Assembly: GCF_014192515.1 (NCBI RefSeq)
Contig: NZ_JACHYB010000002.1
Location: forward strand, 62,001-126,000
DNA length: 64,000 nucleotides
Source of the DNA: Microbacter margulisiae
Lineage (GTDB): Bacteria; Bacteroidota; Bacteroidia; Bacteroidales; Paludibacteraceae
Direction: 5' to 3'
The position numbers and the translations under genes are program-made. The notes beneath the pieces were generated by a model. The model did no database searches. It worked only from the letters and a program-made list of their open reading frames with translations, and was not told the DNA's origin. Position 1 is the first letter of the stretch, and every line of letters starts with the position of its first letter. Of this stretch, positions 10,731 to 20,026 are shown piece after piece.

Positions 10731-12158
10731 ATGAAATTCACGCCCGAAACATATGTAATTCCCGATGAACCGATGAAGCCTTTTATCGATGCAGAAGAGA
10801 TATGGAATTACATCAACCACACGGTTTCTTCATCCGAAAGAGTTCACGAAGTCATCGCAAAATCACTTGCCAAGCAACGGCTGAATCTGGAAGAAGTCGC
10901 CGTGCTGGTCAATACCAATAACCCCGAACTAATCGAAGAAATCAAGGAAGGCGCCCGTACCTTGAAACGAACCATTTATGGCAACCGTATTGTGCTCTTT
11001 GCTCCTCTCTACATTGGCAACTACTGCTCTAACAACTGCATCTACTGTGGATTCAGGACCTCGAACAGCAAAGCAATACGAAAAACCCTAACCGATGACG
11101 AAATTATAAGCGAGGTAACTGCTTTGGAAGATGACGGGCAAAAACGTTTGATACTCGTCTATGGGGAATACCCGCAATATAGTCCCGAATTCATAGCACA
11201 TACGGTGAAACTGGCATACAGTGTAAAAAAAGGGAATGGTGAAATCAGGAGAGTCAACATTAATGCCGCTCCTCTCGACATTGACGGATTCAGAACCGTT
11301 AAAACAGCTGGTATCGGCACTTATCAGATATTTCAGGAAACATACCATCCTGAAGCCTACAAGACATATCACCTCTCGGGACGAAAAACGGATTACGCCT
11401 ATCGGCTTACAGCTCTGGACCGGGCACAGGAAGCCGGAATAGACGATGTAGGCATCGGTGCCCTGTTTGGTTTATATGACTGGCGGTTTGAAGTGCTGGG
11501 GCTGGTACGGCACGCCAATCATCTTGAAGCGTGCTATAACGTAGGGCCACATACTATTTCGTTCCCCAGGGTGAAAGATGCTTCCATGCTCAACATCAAT
11601 CAGGACTATTTTGTCAGCGATAACAATTTTGCCAAACTCGTTGCGATACTCCGACTAGCAGTACCTTACACCGGTATGATACTAACAGCAAGGGAACCGG
11701 CACAGCTCCGTAATGAAATTTTTCAATTTGGTGTTTCCCAAATCGACGGAGGCACAAAAATTGAATTAGGCAGCTATTCTGAGAAAACCGAAACCGGGGC
11801 TCATCTCGATAAAGGTCAGTTTCAGATAAACGATGGAAGACCGTTGAATGATATCATTGACGAACTACTGGAACAAGGACTGCTCCCTTCGTTTTGCACG
11901 GCCTGTTACCGACTGGGCAGAACAGGTGAACACTTCATGGAATTTTCAGTCCCGGGATTTATAAAACGATATTGCACTCCGAACGCTATATTAACCTTAG
12001 CGGAGTATCTGACAGATTACGCACCGGAAAATACTGCCCGAAAAGGATGGCAAGTTATTGACGACACCATCGAAAAAATGGATAATGAACCGATGCAAAC
12101 AGCCGTCCGGGAACGTATCGAGAAAATAAAGGAAGGGAAACGGGATCTCTATTTCTAA
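10731..12158 (+). CDS. hydG: [FeFe]-hydrogenase maturase HydG
   Basis: A 475-residue radical SAM tyrosine lyase that supplies the CO and CN- ligands (as an Fe(CO)2CN synthon) of the H-cluster. The radical SAM cluster motif is CSNNCIYC (CX3CX2C, near residue 98). The diagnostic C-terminal second-cluster motif CX2CX22C is intact (FCTACYRLG, then RYC). Length is normal. hydF begins 19 bases downstream, and hydE overlaps hydF, so all three maturases form one operon. Confidence 0.97.
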   Translation: MKFTPETYVIPDEPMKPFIDAEEIWNYINHTVSSSERVHEVIAKSLAKQRLNLEEVAVLVNTNNPELIEEIKEGARTLKRTIYGNRIVLFAPLYIGNYCSNNCIYCGFRTSNSKAIRKTLTDDEIISEVTALEDDGQKRLILVYGEYPQYSPEFIAHTVKLAYSVKKGNGEIRRVNINAAPLDIDGFRTVKTAGIGTYQIFQETYHPEAYKTYHLSGRKTDYAYRLTALDRAQEAGIDDVGIGALFGLYDWRFEVLGLVRHANHLEACYNVGPHTISFPRVKDASMLNINQDYFVSDNNFAKLVAILRLAVPYTGMILTAREPAQLRNEIFQFGVSQIDGGTKIELGSYSEKTETGAHLDKGQFQINDGRPLNDIIDELLEQGLLPSFCTACYRLGRTGEHFMEFSVPGFIKRYCTPNAILTLAEYLTDYAPENTARKGWQVIDDTIEKMDNEPMQTAVRERIEKIKEGKRDLYF

Positions 12159-12177
12159 CGTTGTAAAAGCTGACGAG

Positions 12178-13383
12178 ATGAAAGGCAAAGATTTAAAACC
12201 ACACATCGGAATCTTCGGACGACGAAACTTTGGAAAAAGCTCATTGATCAATGCCCTCACTGGACTGGATGTCGCAATTGTTTCGGACATTGCAGGAACG
12301 ACAACAGACCCGGTAAAAAAATCGATGGAAATATTCGGCATCGGACCTGCCATCCTGATTGACACCGCAGGCATTGACGACCAGGGAGATTTGGGAGAGA
12401 AACGCATAGCCAAAACACTGGATGTTATTAAACAAATCGACTGTGCCATCCTGGTTATCGCAAACAATACTTTCGATGAATATGAAGAATCGCTGATTCA
12501 AAAATTCGACAGACACAAAGTTTCCTACCTGATCGTGAACAACAAAACCGATATGGAACCGTTGCAAAACAACACCATCCGGAAGATACAACAAAAAACC
12601 ACCGCTTCCATCGTTGAATTCAGCTCGGTTACGCGTGCTAATCTCGATGGCCTGATCGAAGCACTGAAAGGAACAATTCCAGAAACATCCTATCAAAATC
12701 CTTCGTTACTGAAAGGCCTGATCAATCGCGGCGATATCGTCATGCTGATCACTCCTGTCGATTCCGAAGCCCCGGACGGCAGAATGATTCTACCGCAGGT
12801 CATGGCTATCCGCGACGTACTGGATAATGATGCAATCAATGTCGTGGTGAAAGAAACGGAAGCGGAGCTCTTTCTACAAAAAACAGATATCAAGCCCAGA
12901 TTGGTGATGACAGACAGCCAGGCATTTGGATTTGTCAGTAAAATTATTCCGGACGAAATCCCGTTAACCGGGTTCAGTATTGCATACGCCCGCATGCGGG
13001 GCCCTTTCAATGAGTATGTACAAGGAACAAGAAAAATATCCCAGTTAAAAGACGGTGATAAAATCCTTATCCTGGAATCATGTACACACCAAGTTAGTTG
13101 CGAAGATATCGGACGATTCAAAATTCCAAGATGGTTGAAGGCTTATACAAAGAAACAACTGGAATTTGATATTGTTGCAGGCCTCAACGAAATCAAAACA
13201 CCAATCACCGACTATGCGTTGGTCATTCAGTGTGGCGGATGCATGGTCACACGCAAACAAATCTTCAGCCGTTTATTCGATGCCATCGAAGCGGGTGTCC
13301 CGGTTAGCAATTACGGCTTAACCATTGCTTACATGAATGGTATCTTTGAACGCGCTATCGCCCCGTTTGCAAATACTTTATGA
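12178..13383 (+). CDS. hydF: [FeFe]-hydrogenase maturation GTPase HydF
   Basis: A 401-residue scaffold on which the [2Fe] subcluster precursor is assembled and delivered to HydA. The N-terminal GTPase domain shows P-loop GRRNFGKSS, switch DIAGTTTD, DTAGIDD and NNKTD. The C-terminal domain carries the Fe-S ligands CTHQ and CGGC. Its stop overlaps the hydE start by ATGA, which indicates translational coupling. Confidence 0.97.
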   Translation: MKGKDLKPHIGIFGRRNFGKSSLINALTGLDVAIVSDIAGTTTDPVKKSMEIFGIGPAILIDTAGIDDQGDLGEKRIAKTLDVIKQIDCAILVIANNTFDEYEESLIQKFDRHKVSYLIVNNKTDMEPLQNNTIRKIQQKTTASIVEFSSVTRANLDGLIEALKGTIPETSYQNPSLLKGLINRGDIVMLITPVDSEAPDGRMILPQVMAIRDVLDNDAINVVVKETEAELFLQKTDIKPRLVMTDSQAFGFVSKIIPDEIPLTGFSIAYARMRGPFNEYVQGTRKISQLKDGDKILILESCTHQVSCEDIGRFKIPRWLKAYTKKQLEFDIVAGLNEIKTPITDYALVIQCGGCMVTRKQIFSRLFDAIEAGVPVSNYGLTIAYMNGIFERAIAPFANTL

Positions 13384-14486
13384 TGACTGTAGACGAAATA
13401 CTCGATCAACCAGAGCTATCGCGGGCAGATATGATCCGGTTGCTCTCCATCAGTGATGACCATGAACAAAAAGCGCTGATTCGTAAAGCCTACTCTGTCA
13501 AAACAAAAACAGTCGGTCAAAAGGTATATTTACGCGGATTAATCGAGTTTTCCAATCTTTGCAGGAAGAACTGTTTTTACTGTGGCATACGAAATGATAA
13601 TCATAAAATCAATCGGTATTCGCTTAGTGAAGATGAAATTTACCGCATCACAGCATATGCTATCCAACAGCGTTTTACAGGTATTGTACTGCAATCGGGA
13701 GAACAAAACAGCCCTGCATTCACAAAACAACTCGCCTCACTGATCGCCCATATCAAGAAAATGGCTAATCCTCCCCTGCGTATCACGTTGTCAGTCGGAG
13801 AGCAATCATATGAGACTTATCAGGAATGGTTTAACGCCGGAGCCGAGCGATATTTACTAAGAATTGAAACTGCCAATGAAAGTTTATATCACAAAATACA
13901 TCCTGACAATGCAGTACATTCCTTTCAGAACCGATTACAATGTCTCGAAAATCTCCAAAAAATCGGATTTCAAACTGGTACGGGCGTCATGATCGGACTG
14001 CCTTTTCAGACGATAAATGATTTGGCTGACGACTTGTTGTTTTTCAAAAATAGAAATATGGACATGATTGGGATGGGGCCTTATCTGGTGCATTCAGACA
14101 CTCCATTTGCCCGTTTCAGCGCTTCATTGCTTCCTTCCGGCGAAAGATTCCGATTATCGCTTCGCATGATAGCCTTACTACGCATCATAATGCCCGATAT
14201 TAACATCGTAGCCACCACGGCATTGCAGACAATTGATCCTACAGGCAGAGAATCAGGCCTATTAGCCGGCGCAAACGTTCTGATGCCCAACCTGACGCCA
14301 ATAACCTATCGTGACAACTACCTGTTGTATGATAATAAACCCGGTAGCAAGGAAGAAGAACTTTCCGATGAGTTTGACAGCAAACTACAACAAATCGGAG
14401 AGAAAATTGAATACAATAACTATGGCGATTCCATCCACTTCACCAAAAGAAATAGCCATGACTGCATCAGTTGTGACAACAACTGA
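13380..14486 (+). CDS. hydE: [FeFe]-hydrogenase maturase HydE
   Basis: A 368-residue radical SAM enzyme acting on the HydG-derived Fe synthon during H-cluster assembly. The cluster motif is CRKNCFYC (CX3CX2C, near residue 62). Barrel motifs IVLQSGEQ, RIETANESLYHKIHP and GVMIGLP are those of HydE. It could start at 13380 or at the adjacent ATG at 13383; the first gives the 4-base overlap with hydF. The C-terminal HDCISCDNN cysteine pair may be a second cluster site. Confidence 0.96.
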   Translation: MMTVDEILDQPELSRADMIRLLSISDDHEQKALIRKAYSVKTKTVGQKVYLRGLIEFSNLCRKNCFYCGIRNDNHKINRYSLSEDEIYRITAYAIQQRFTGIVLQSGEQNSPAFTKQLASLIAHIKKMANPPLRITLSVGEQSYETYQEWFNAGAERYLLRIETANESLYHKIHPDNAVHSFQNRLQCLENLQKIGFQTGTGVMIGLPFQTINDLADDLLFFKNRNMDMIGMGPYLVHSDTPFARFSASLLPSGERFRLSLRMIALLRIIMPDINIVATTALQTIDPTGRESGLLAGANVLMPNLTPITYRDNYLLYDNKPGSKEEELSDEFDSKLQQIGEKIEYNNYGDSIHFTKRNSHDCISCDNN

Positions 14487-14583
14487 AAATAACAGGAAGA
14501 TATCTTAAGATGTTCCGGGATTACTCGCTTCCAAAAAAGTGCAAAACAACATCAATCACAGACGATCGTATCGAATAAAAGAC

Positions 14584-14591
14584 TACTTTTG
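14584..14591 (+). promoter_or_regulatory. Promoter core of the SGNH hydrolase gene
   Basis: TACTTTTG lies 27 bases before the ATG at 14618 and fits TAnnTTTG. This suggests the hydrolase is transcribed apart from hydGFE. Confidence 0.5.
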
Positions 14592-14617
14592 TACGTACAC
14601 GGAAAACAGTAACACAC

Positions 14618-15472
14618 ATGAAAAAAACAATTGTAGTTACCTGTGCCCTTTTGATGGCAATAGGTATGAATGGACAAACACAATCAATGGAAAAAGCAGC
14701 TCCTAAAGTAATAGTAACAGCAAGTGAGAAAACGCCACATTCGCAATGGCAAGGTAAAAGCGTAGCTTTTCTGGGTGATTCAATGACTGATCCGCATCGT
14801 GTAGGCACCACCTGCATTTATTGGGAATACCTTAGTGAATTGTTGGGAATAAAGCCTTTTGTATACGGTGTTAACGGAGCCCAGTGGGATGGCATCTATA
14901 AACAGGCATTGAAACTTCACAAAGAACACGGGACAAATATCGATGCTATATTGATTTTTGCAGGAACCAATGATTATAATCATGGACTTCCGTTGGGGAA
15001 ATTCTTCAGCGAAACGACAAAGCAAACTAACTTTAATGGAGATATGGTGACGCGCAAATACCGTACTCCTGTTATGGACGATTCAACTTTCTGCGGACGT
15101 ATCAATAAAGTGATGTCATATCTGAAAAACAATTTTCCGCAACAACAGATCATTCTAATGACACCGATTCATCGTTCTTTTGCCAAGTTTGGACCAAAAA
15201 ACATTCAACCCGACGAGAATTATAGCAATGGACAGGGCTTGTATCTTGACGCATATGTCAGTGCCCTGAAAGAAGCAGCCTCCTATTGGGCTGTTCCATT
15301 GATAGATCTCCATTCCATCAGTGGACTCTTCCCAATGGCAGAATCCCAATTGCAATACTTTCATAGCCCTGAAATGGATCGTTTACATCCGAATGCGCTG
15401 GGTGATTACCGATTGGCAAAAACCATTCAATACCAACTCCTGACGCTACCTTCGACTTTTGTATTAAAGTAA
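14618..15472 (+). CDS. Secreted SGNH/GDSL-family hydrolase
   Basis: A 284-residue exported esterase or lipase-like protein. A signal peptide (MKKTIVVTCALLMAIGMNGQTQ) precedes the SGNH blocks: GDSMT with nucleophile Ser (near residue 53), the glycine of the VNGAQW segment, GTND in block III and DRLHPNALG with the catalytic Asp/His in block V. Such enzymes deacylate polysaccharides or lipids; the substrate here is not indicated. It stands between the converging hydGFE and hydCBA operons with its own promoter and terminator, so a link with hydrogenase is unlikely. Confidence 0.85.
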   Translation: MKKTIVVTCALLMAIGMNGQTQSMEKAAPKVIVTASEKTPHSQWQGKSVAFLGDSMTDPHRVGTTCIYWEYLSELLGIKPFVYGVNGAQWDGIYKQALKLHKEHGTNIDAILIFAGTNDYNHGLPLGKFFSETTKQTNFNGDMVTRKYRTPVMDDSTFCGRINKVMSYLKNNFPQQQIILMTPIHRSFAKFGPKNIQPDENYSNGQGLYLDAYVSALKEAASYWAVPLIDLHSISGLFPMAESQLQYFHSPEMDRLHPNALGDYRLAKTIQYQLLTLPSTFVLK

Positions 15473-15502
15473 AAGATAACACATCCAAACCGTTTGCATA
15501 TA

Positions 15503-15540
15503 AAAAGGTGGCCTGAAGAGCATTCTCTGTGCCACCTTTT
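15503..15540. terminator. Bidirectional terminator between converging genes
   Basis: Ten-base arms AAAAGGTGGC and GCCACCTTTT with an 18-base loop lie between the SGNH hydrolase stop (15472) and the hydA stop (15552). A/T tracts on both sides serve both strands. Confidence 0.8.
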
Positions 15541-15551
15541 GTTTTGGCAGA

Positions 15552-17342
15552 TCAATATCTTTTCCGTACCGTATAAGAAGTATGCAGCAAATGGTGTGAC
15601 TTTTCTCCAAGTGGTTTTCCCAGAAAATCTTCGTAGATTTTTATAACCTCAGGATTCTTGTGCGACTTCCGGATAGGCATATTCTCATCTTCAGTATAAA
15701 TAGCCGCCGCCCGCTTTGCCCTTATTTCAGGACTCGTGGGAATAGGTTGCCCGCCACCACCCAAACAACCACCCGGACAAGCCATTACCTCGATAAAATG
15801 ATAATTGGCCTCACCCGAACGAACAGCATCCATAACCTTTTTGGCATTGACAAGCCCATGCGCAATAGCGCATTTCAATTCCACTCCATCTAAAAATGCC
15901 CATTCTTTTAATGGGTTATCAATGCGAATGGTAGCCTCACGCACACCTTCCATGCCCCTGACCGGAAGAATGTTCAAGTTCTGAAACGGGACTTCACGTC
16001 CGGTAACCAATTCGTAGGCAGTACGCAATGCAGCTTCCATTACGCCGCCTGTGGCACCAAAGATGACTCCGGCTCCGGTTGATTCTCCCATCAGGCGATC
16101 ATATGACATATCCTCTAAACTCATAAAATCAATACCTGCCTGTTTGATCATAATAGCCAATTCACGGGTTGTGAGTACGTAATCGACATCACGATAGCCA
16201 CTATCATGCATTTCCGGACGATTAGCTTCAAATTTTTTTGCAGTGCAGGGCATGACCGAAACCGACACGATATTCTCAGGCTCCAGACGCCGGGCCCTTG
16301 CATAATAGGTTTTTGCCAATGCACCAAACATCTGTTGAGGGGATTTACATGTTGACAAATTTCCCAAATATTCGGGATACATATGCTCGATGTATTTGAT
16401 CCATCCGGGAGAGCATGACGTAGCCATCGGTAGTTTGACATTCTGATCATGATCAAGCAAAACACCTTTCAGGCGTGTGAGCAATTCAGTGCCTTCTTCC
16501 ATGATAGTAAGATCGGCCGTAAAATCAGTATCCATGACAGCATCAAATCCCAAACGTTTCAAAGCAGCCACCATCTTACCTGTGATTCTTGTTCCTACTT
16601 CGAATCCTAATTCTTCACCCAAAGCTACCCGCACAGCCGGAGCTGTTTGTACCACTACAAATTTTGATGGATCGGTAATAGCTTCCCAAACCTCTTCGAT
16701 ATAGTTTCGTTCCGTCAAAGCTCCCGTCGGACAGTGAATGACACACTGTCCACAATTGGTACAATTGACTTCGTTCATCGCTTTTTCAAAGAAAGTTGTA
16801 ATCTTCATCATATCTCCTTTGTATGCAACACTCAATGCACTCACACCCTGCAATTCGGCACAAGTGCGAACGCAACGCTGACACCGGATGCATTTACTGT
16901 CATCCTTTATGATGGAAGGCGAAAACATATCAATGGTATAGTGCTTAAATGGTACCAGCGGGATGAAGTCGGAAGTCATAATTTTGTAATCCGAGGCAAG
17001 TTTCTGTAATTCACAATTTCCGTTTTTGTAACAGCGTGTACAGTCAGCATTATGTTCAGAAAGCAACAGTTCTATGATATGCTTTCGGGAATTCCTCACT
17101 TTCACAGAATTAGTAAGAATTTCCATACCTTCCTCACATGGTGTTGCACAGGCGGGTGACAAGCGTTTCTGTCCTGCAACCTCAACCACGCAAACCCTGC
17201 AATTACCGGCGATGCACAAATCCTTATGATAACAAAGCGTCGGTATGTTGACGCCAATCTGACGGGCGGCATCAAGAATGGAAGTATCTTTTTTTACTTC
17301 AACACCCTGTCCATTGATTGAAATCTTAATGTTGTTATCCAT
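15552..17342 (-). CDS. hydA: NADH-linked [FeFe]-hydrogenase catalytic subunit HydA
   Basis: A 596-residue cytoplasmic subunit reducing protons to H2. In order: an N-terminal [2Fe-2S] domain (C37, C43, C48, C51 and neighbours), the His-ligated cluster (H97, C101, C104, C110), two ferredoxin-type [4Fe-4S] clusters (C151-C161 and C194-C204) and the H-domain. H-cluster motifs are L1 TSCSP (308-312), L2 MPCTAKKFE (364-372) and L3 ACPGGCLGGGGQP (521-533), then a small-subunit-like tail. In L1 the second cysteine of the common TSCCP is serine. It is the last gene of hydC-hydB-hydA. Confidence 0.96.
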   Translation of the reverse strand: MDNNIKISINGQGVEVKKDTSILDAARQIGVNIPTLCYHKDLCIAGNCRVCVVEVAGQKRLSPACATPCEEGMEILTNSVKVRNSRKHIIELLLSEHNADCTRCYKNGNCELQKLASDYKIMTSDFIPLVPFKHYTIDMFSPSIIKDDSKCIRCQRCVRTCAELQGVSALSVAYKGDMMKITTFFEKAMNEVNCTNCGQCVIHCPTGALTERNYIEEVWEAITDPSKFVVVQTAPAVRVALGEELGFEVGTRITGKMVAALKRLGFDAVMDTDFTADLTIMEEGTELLTRLKGVLLDHDQNVKLPMATSCSPGWIKYIEHMYPEYLGNLSTCKSPQQMFGALAKTYYARARRLEPENIVSVSVMPCTAKKFEANRPEMHDSGYRDVDYVLTTRELAIMIKQAGIDFMSLEDMSYDRLMGESTGAGVIFGATGGVMEAALRTAYELVTGREVPFQNLNILPVRGMEGVREATIRIDNPLKEWAFLDGVELKCAIAHGLVNAKKVMDAVRSGEANYHFIEVMACPGGCLGGGGQPIPTSPEIRAKRAAAIYTEDENMPIRKSHKNPEVIKIYEDFLGKPLGEKSHHLLHTSYTVRKRY

Positions 17343-17360
17343 TGTGTAGTCTGTTATGCG

Positions 17361-18545
17361 TTAGTAAATCATTTCTTCTCTAAAATTTTCGACGATGGAT
17401 GAAAACGAGTTTGCTACCGATTGTCCTAACCCACATTTTGAAGTCAGTTGCATAGTCTCAGCCAGTCGTAAGAGTTTATCCAGATACTGCGCGTTTTTAT
17501 CACCGCTTTTCACGGCTTTGATGCCCCGCCACAACTGCTGGCAACCAACACGGCATGGAGTACATTGACCACACGATTCTTCACGGAAAAATTCCAAATA
17601 ATTATCCAACACATTAAACATAGACCTTGAACTGTTGAAAAGCATCATTGAACCACCCGTGGGTAGGGAGATACCGGTCAGCTTTCCCTGAAATCCAATA
17701 TTGGTTTCGGTAAACCGTTTGCGGGGAACCAGAAATCCCGAAGCGCCACCCACTTGTACAGCTTTGGTATCGCCATCACCAAAATCATTTACAAAATCCG
17801 CCAAGCTCATACCCAATTCAAGCTCGTATATCCCAGGCTTCGGAGTATCTCCCGAAACTGAAAAAAGCTTCGTTCCTCGGGAAAACTGTACACCAAGGTC
17901 ATAAAACCGTTTAGCTCCATATTTAAAAATCGTATATGTATGAGCCAGTGTCTCAACATTATTGATCACCGTAGGTTTGTTCATATATCCCGACAAGGCA
18001 GGGTAAGGCGGTTTATTGCGTGGTTCACCCCGTTTGCCTTCCATCGACTCGAAAAGGGCTGTTTCTTCACCACAAATGTAGGCTCCACTCCCCATGAAAA
18101 TACGGATACTAAAATCAACATGAATGGTTTTACAATAAGTTTCAAATTCATGAATAGCCTCATTAAGCCGTGGTTTAAGGAAAAAATATTCACCTCGCAG
18201 ATAGATAAATCCTTCTTTTGCTCCTATCACATGCCCGCAGATAGCCATCGCTGTTAATACCTTGAAAGGCACCAAAGATAAGATTTCCCTATCTTTGAAT
18301 GTTCCGGGTTCACCTTCGTCAGCATTACAGATCACGTACTTGGCATCACTTTCTGCCTCAGCAGAAAGCTTCCATTTCAGTCCTGTCGGAAAACCAGCAC
18401 CACCCCGCCCTTTTAATTCGGAGCTGATTAGTTCATTAATCAGTTCTTGCTGCGAACGTTTGATATTCTTTTTTAGAATATCTTCCCAATCATTCTCATT
18501 TTTGAAAATGAAATCGGCTCGTTTCAGTTGATCACTATTGCTCAT
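17361..18545 (-). CDS. hydB: NADH-linked hydrogenase flavoprotein subunit HydB, short NuoF-like form
   Basis: A 394-residue NuoF homologue that takes electrons from NADH. Visible are the FMN/NADH motifs GRGGAGFPTGLKW and CNADEGEPGTFKDREI and the [4Fe-4S] ligands SCGQCTPCRVGC plus KCGLGQ. Start placed at 18545 (MSNSDQ), preceded by a good ribosome-binding site (AAGGAGG); it overlaps the end of hydC by 11 bases. Unlike HydB of Thermotoga-type bifurcating enzymes (over 600 residues), it lacks both the N-terminal thioredoxin-like [2Fe-2S] domain and the C-terminal ferredoxin domain. Confidence 0.93.
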   Translation of the reverse strand: MSNSDQLKRADFIFKNENDWEDILKKNIKRSQQELINELISSELKGRGGAGFPTGLKWKLSAEAESDAKYVICNADEGEPGTFKDREILSLVPFKVLTAMAICGHVIGAKEGFIYLRGEYFFLKPRLNEAIHEFETYCKTIHVDFSIRIFMGSGAYICGEETALFESMEGKRGEPRNKPPYPALSGYMNKPTVINNVETLAHTYTIFKYGAKRFYDLGVQFSRGTKLFSVSGDTPKPGIYELELGMSLADFVNDFGDGDTKAVQVGGASGFLVPRKRFTETNIGFQGKLTGISLPTGGSMMLFNSSRSMFNVLDNYLEFFREESCGQCTPCRVGCQQLWRGIKAVKSGDKNAQYLDKLLRLAETMQLTSKCGLGQSVANSFSSIVENFREEMIY

Positions 18546-19026
18546 AATCCCCTCCTTCCTTTGCTTTGGCAAGATAACCGCTTAAAATTTCCCTGACTTT
18601 TTCAGGGGTTAACTCAGTGTATACATCACTATTAATCAGCATTGTTGGTGCTTTATGGCAAAAGCCAAGGCAGTTGGTTTGCAACAACGAAAAAACTCCA
18701 TCGGGAGTGGTTTCACCAATGCCAATTTTCAGCATATCCTGAATGGCTAAAAGGACTTGGTTTTTACCTTTCATGGAACAGGTAATGGTCTTGCAGACAC
18801 GAATGATGTAGCGCCCCATTTTCTTGTAGCTCAAAAAAGAATAAAAAGTAGCGGTTCCGTACACTTCGGAAGCGGGAATATCGAGTTCCCGTGCAATTTC
18901 AATCATTGAAGATTCAGACAAATACTTTTCCTGTTCTACAACTCCCTGCAAAATAGGCAACAAGTTCTGTCTGTTGCGACCATGCTGGTCGGCGAGGGTT
19001 TTGATAAGCTCTGAAACTGTCTCCAT
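18535..19026 (-). CDS. hydC: NuoE-like hydrogenase subunit HydC
   Basis: A 163-residue thioredoxin-fold [2Fe-2S] protein. Cluster ligands follow the NuoE pattern: CKTITC (CX4C) and NCLGFC (CX3C), about 40 residues apart. The helical N-terminus (LLPILQGVVEQEKYLSESSMIEIARELDIP) is typical. It is the first gene of hydC-hydB-hydA and passes electrons within the NADH-oxidising module. No clear TAnnTTTG promoter was found upstream. Confidence 0.94.
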   Translation of the reverse strand: METVSELIKTLADQHGRNRQNLLPILQGVVEQEKYLSESSMIEIARELDIPASEVYGTATFYSFLSYKKMGRYIIRVCKTITCSMKGKNQVLLAIQDMLKIGIGETTPDGVFSLLQTNCLGFCHKAPTMLINSDVYTELTPEKVREILSGYLAKAKEGGDYEQ

Positions 19027-19218
19027 ACCATTTTATTTATATATGAATAAATTGAGTGTATGATGTTCAAACTGTTTTTGTCCCTGTGAAAAGAGTTATG
19101 TCCAGTTTTATGCAAGCTTCCGAATGATTATCTGTGTTAAATTGAGCGTTGTATTTATTGATCTGATTATCTTTATTTTAAATGAGTAGCTAAATATCCA
19201 TCAAACCGAATTGAATCG

Positions 19219-19728
19219 TTATTTACGCGCTTCAAGTTTTATTATACCAATTTTTGCAGTATGATCTAAAAGGGAGATTGGAATCTCGATCAAATCTATG
19301 GAATAAAAAAAGGGACTTCCTGTCGATGAGAAATTATGGCATACCGAAACTCGGTCAAAAGGAAAAGTCAGGGATGACAATAACAGACCAGATACATCAT
19401 AAAAGGATAATACCAGTTTGGGGTCATTATTATAGCCGACATGGTACTTAAATGTCTCTACAACAATATTTTTATTTGTAGTAAATTCCAAATGGTAGGA
19501 GCGATACCCATAGCCCCATCCATAGCCAAAAGTAGGATCTGCGGTATATTTCTTTTCAGCCCGTAAAAGCATAAACTGTTCGCCAGGCTGTAGATTAATG
19601 GTGTCGGAATAGAGTTGAAAATGAGTTTTGATACCGCCTAATGAATCACTTAGATTTTGAGCAGAAACACCATTTAACAACAAAAGTTGTATAGTTACAA
19701 ATATACATAGAATGCTTTTTTTCGTCAT
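19219..19728 (-). CDS. Secreted protein of unknown function
   Basis: A 169-residue protein with a clear signal peptide (MTKKSILCIFVTIQLLLLNGVSAQ). The mature part is beta-rich, with an aromatic/glycine run (GYGWGYGYRSYHLEF), and ends in IGIIKLEARK. I recognise no family. It stands alone between the hydrogenase operon and the isochorismatase-fold gene. Periplasmic or outer-membrane location is inferred from the signal peptide only. Confidence 0.65.
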   Translation of the reverse strand: MTKKSILCIFVTIQLLLLNGVSAQNLSDSLGGIKTHFQLYSDTINLQPGEQFMLLRAEKKYTADPTFGYGWGYGYRSYHLEFTTNKNIVVETFKYHVGYNNDPKLVLSFYDVSGLLLSSLTFPFDRVSVCHNFSSTGSPFFYSIDLIEIPISLLDHTAKIGIIKLEARK

Positions 19729-20026
19729 ATTAGATTAGTTAGCTTACAACTGCCGGAAGAAAGAATAACCAATTCTCCCCATAAAAGAATCTAAACGTTA
19801 CCTATCTTCCGGCTTTATATTATTTGCATAGCATCCAACAGCCATCATGTTCTCTTTTCACCGGATATAAATATTCGACAAAAATAAAGTTTTATTTGCT
19901 GACAAATGTAGCTAATTTCTTTGCAGAATATCCTGTTATAGCAATGGCATTTTTATGTTATTCAACAACTTATTGCCGCTGTTCTTGGCAATACAACTGC
20001 CAACCATGCTAAACAAGGCCTACTAC
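19729..20026. other. Intergenic region with a long-loop inverted repeat
   Basis: GCCGGAAGA (19752-19760) and TCTTCCGGC (19805-19813) form a 9-bp inverted repeat with a 44-base loop, just upstream of the secreted orphan gene. It could be a leader structure. Nothing else is recognised. Confidence 0.3.
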
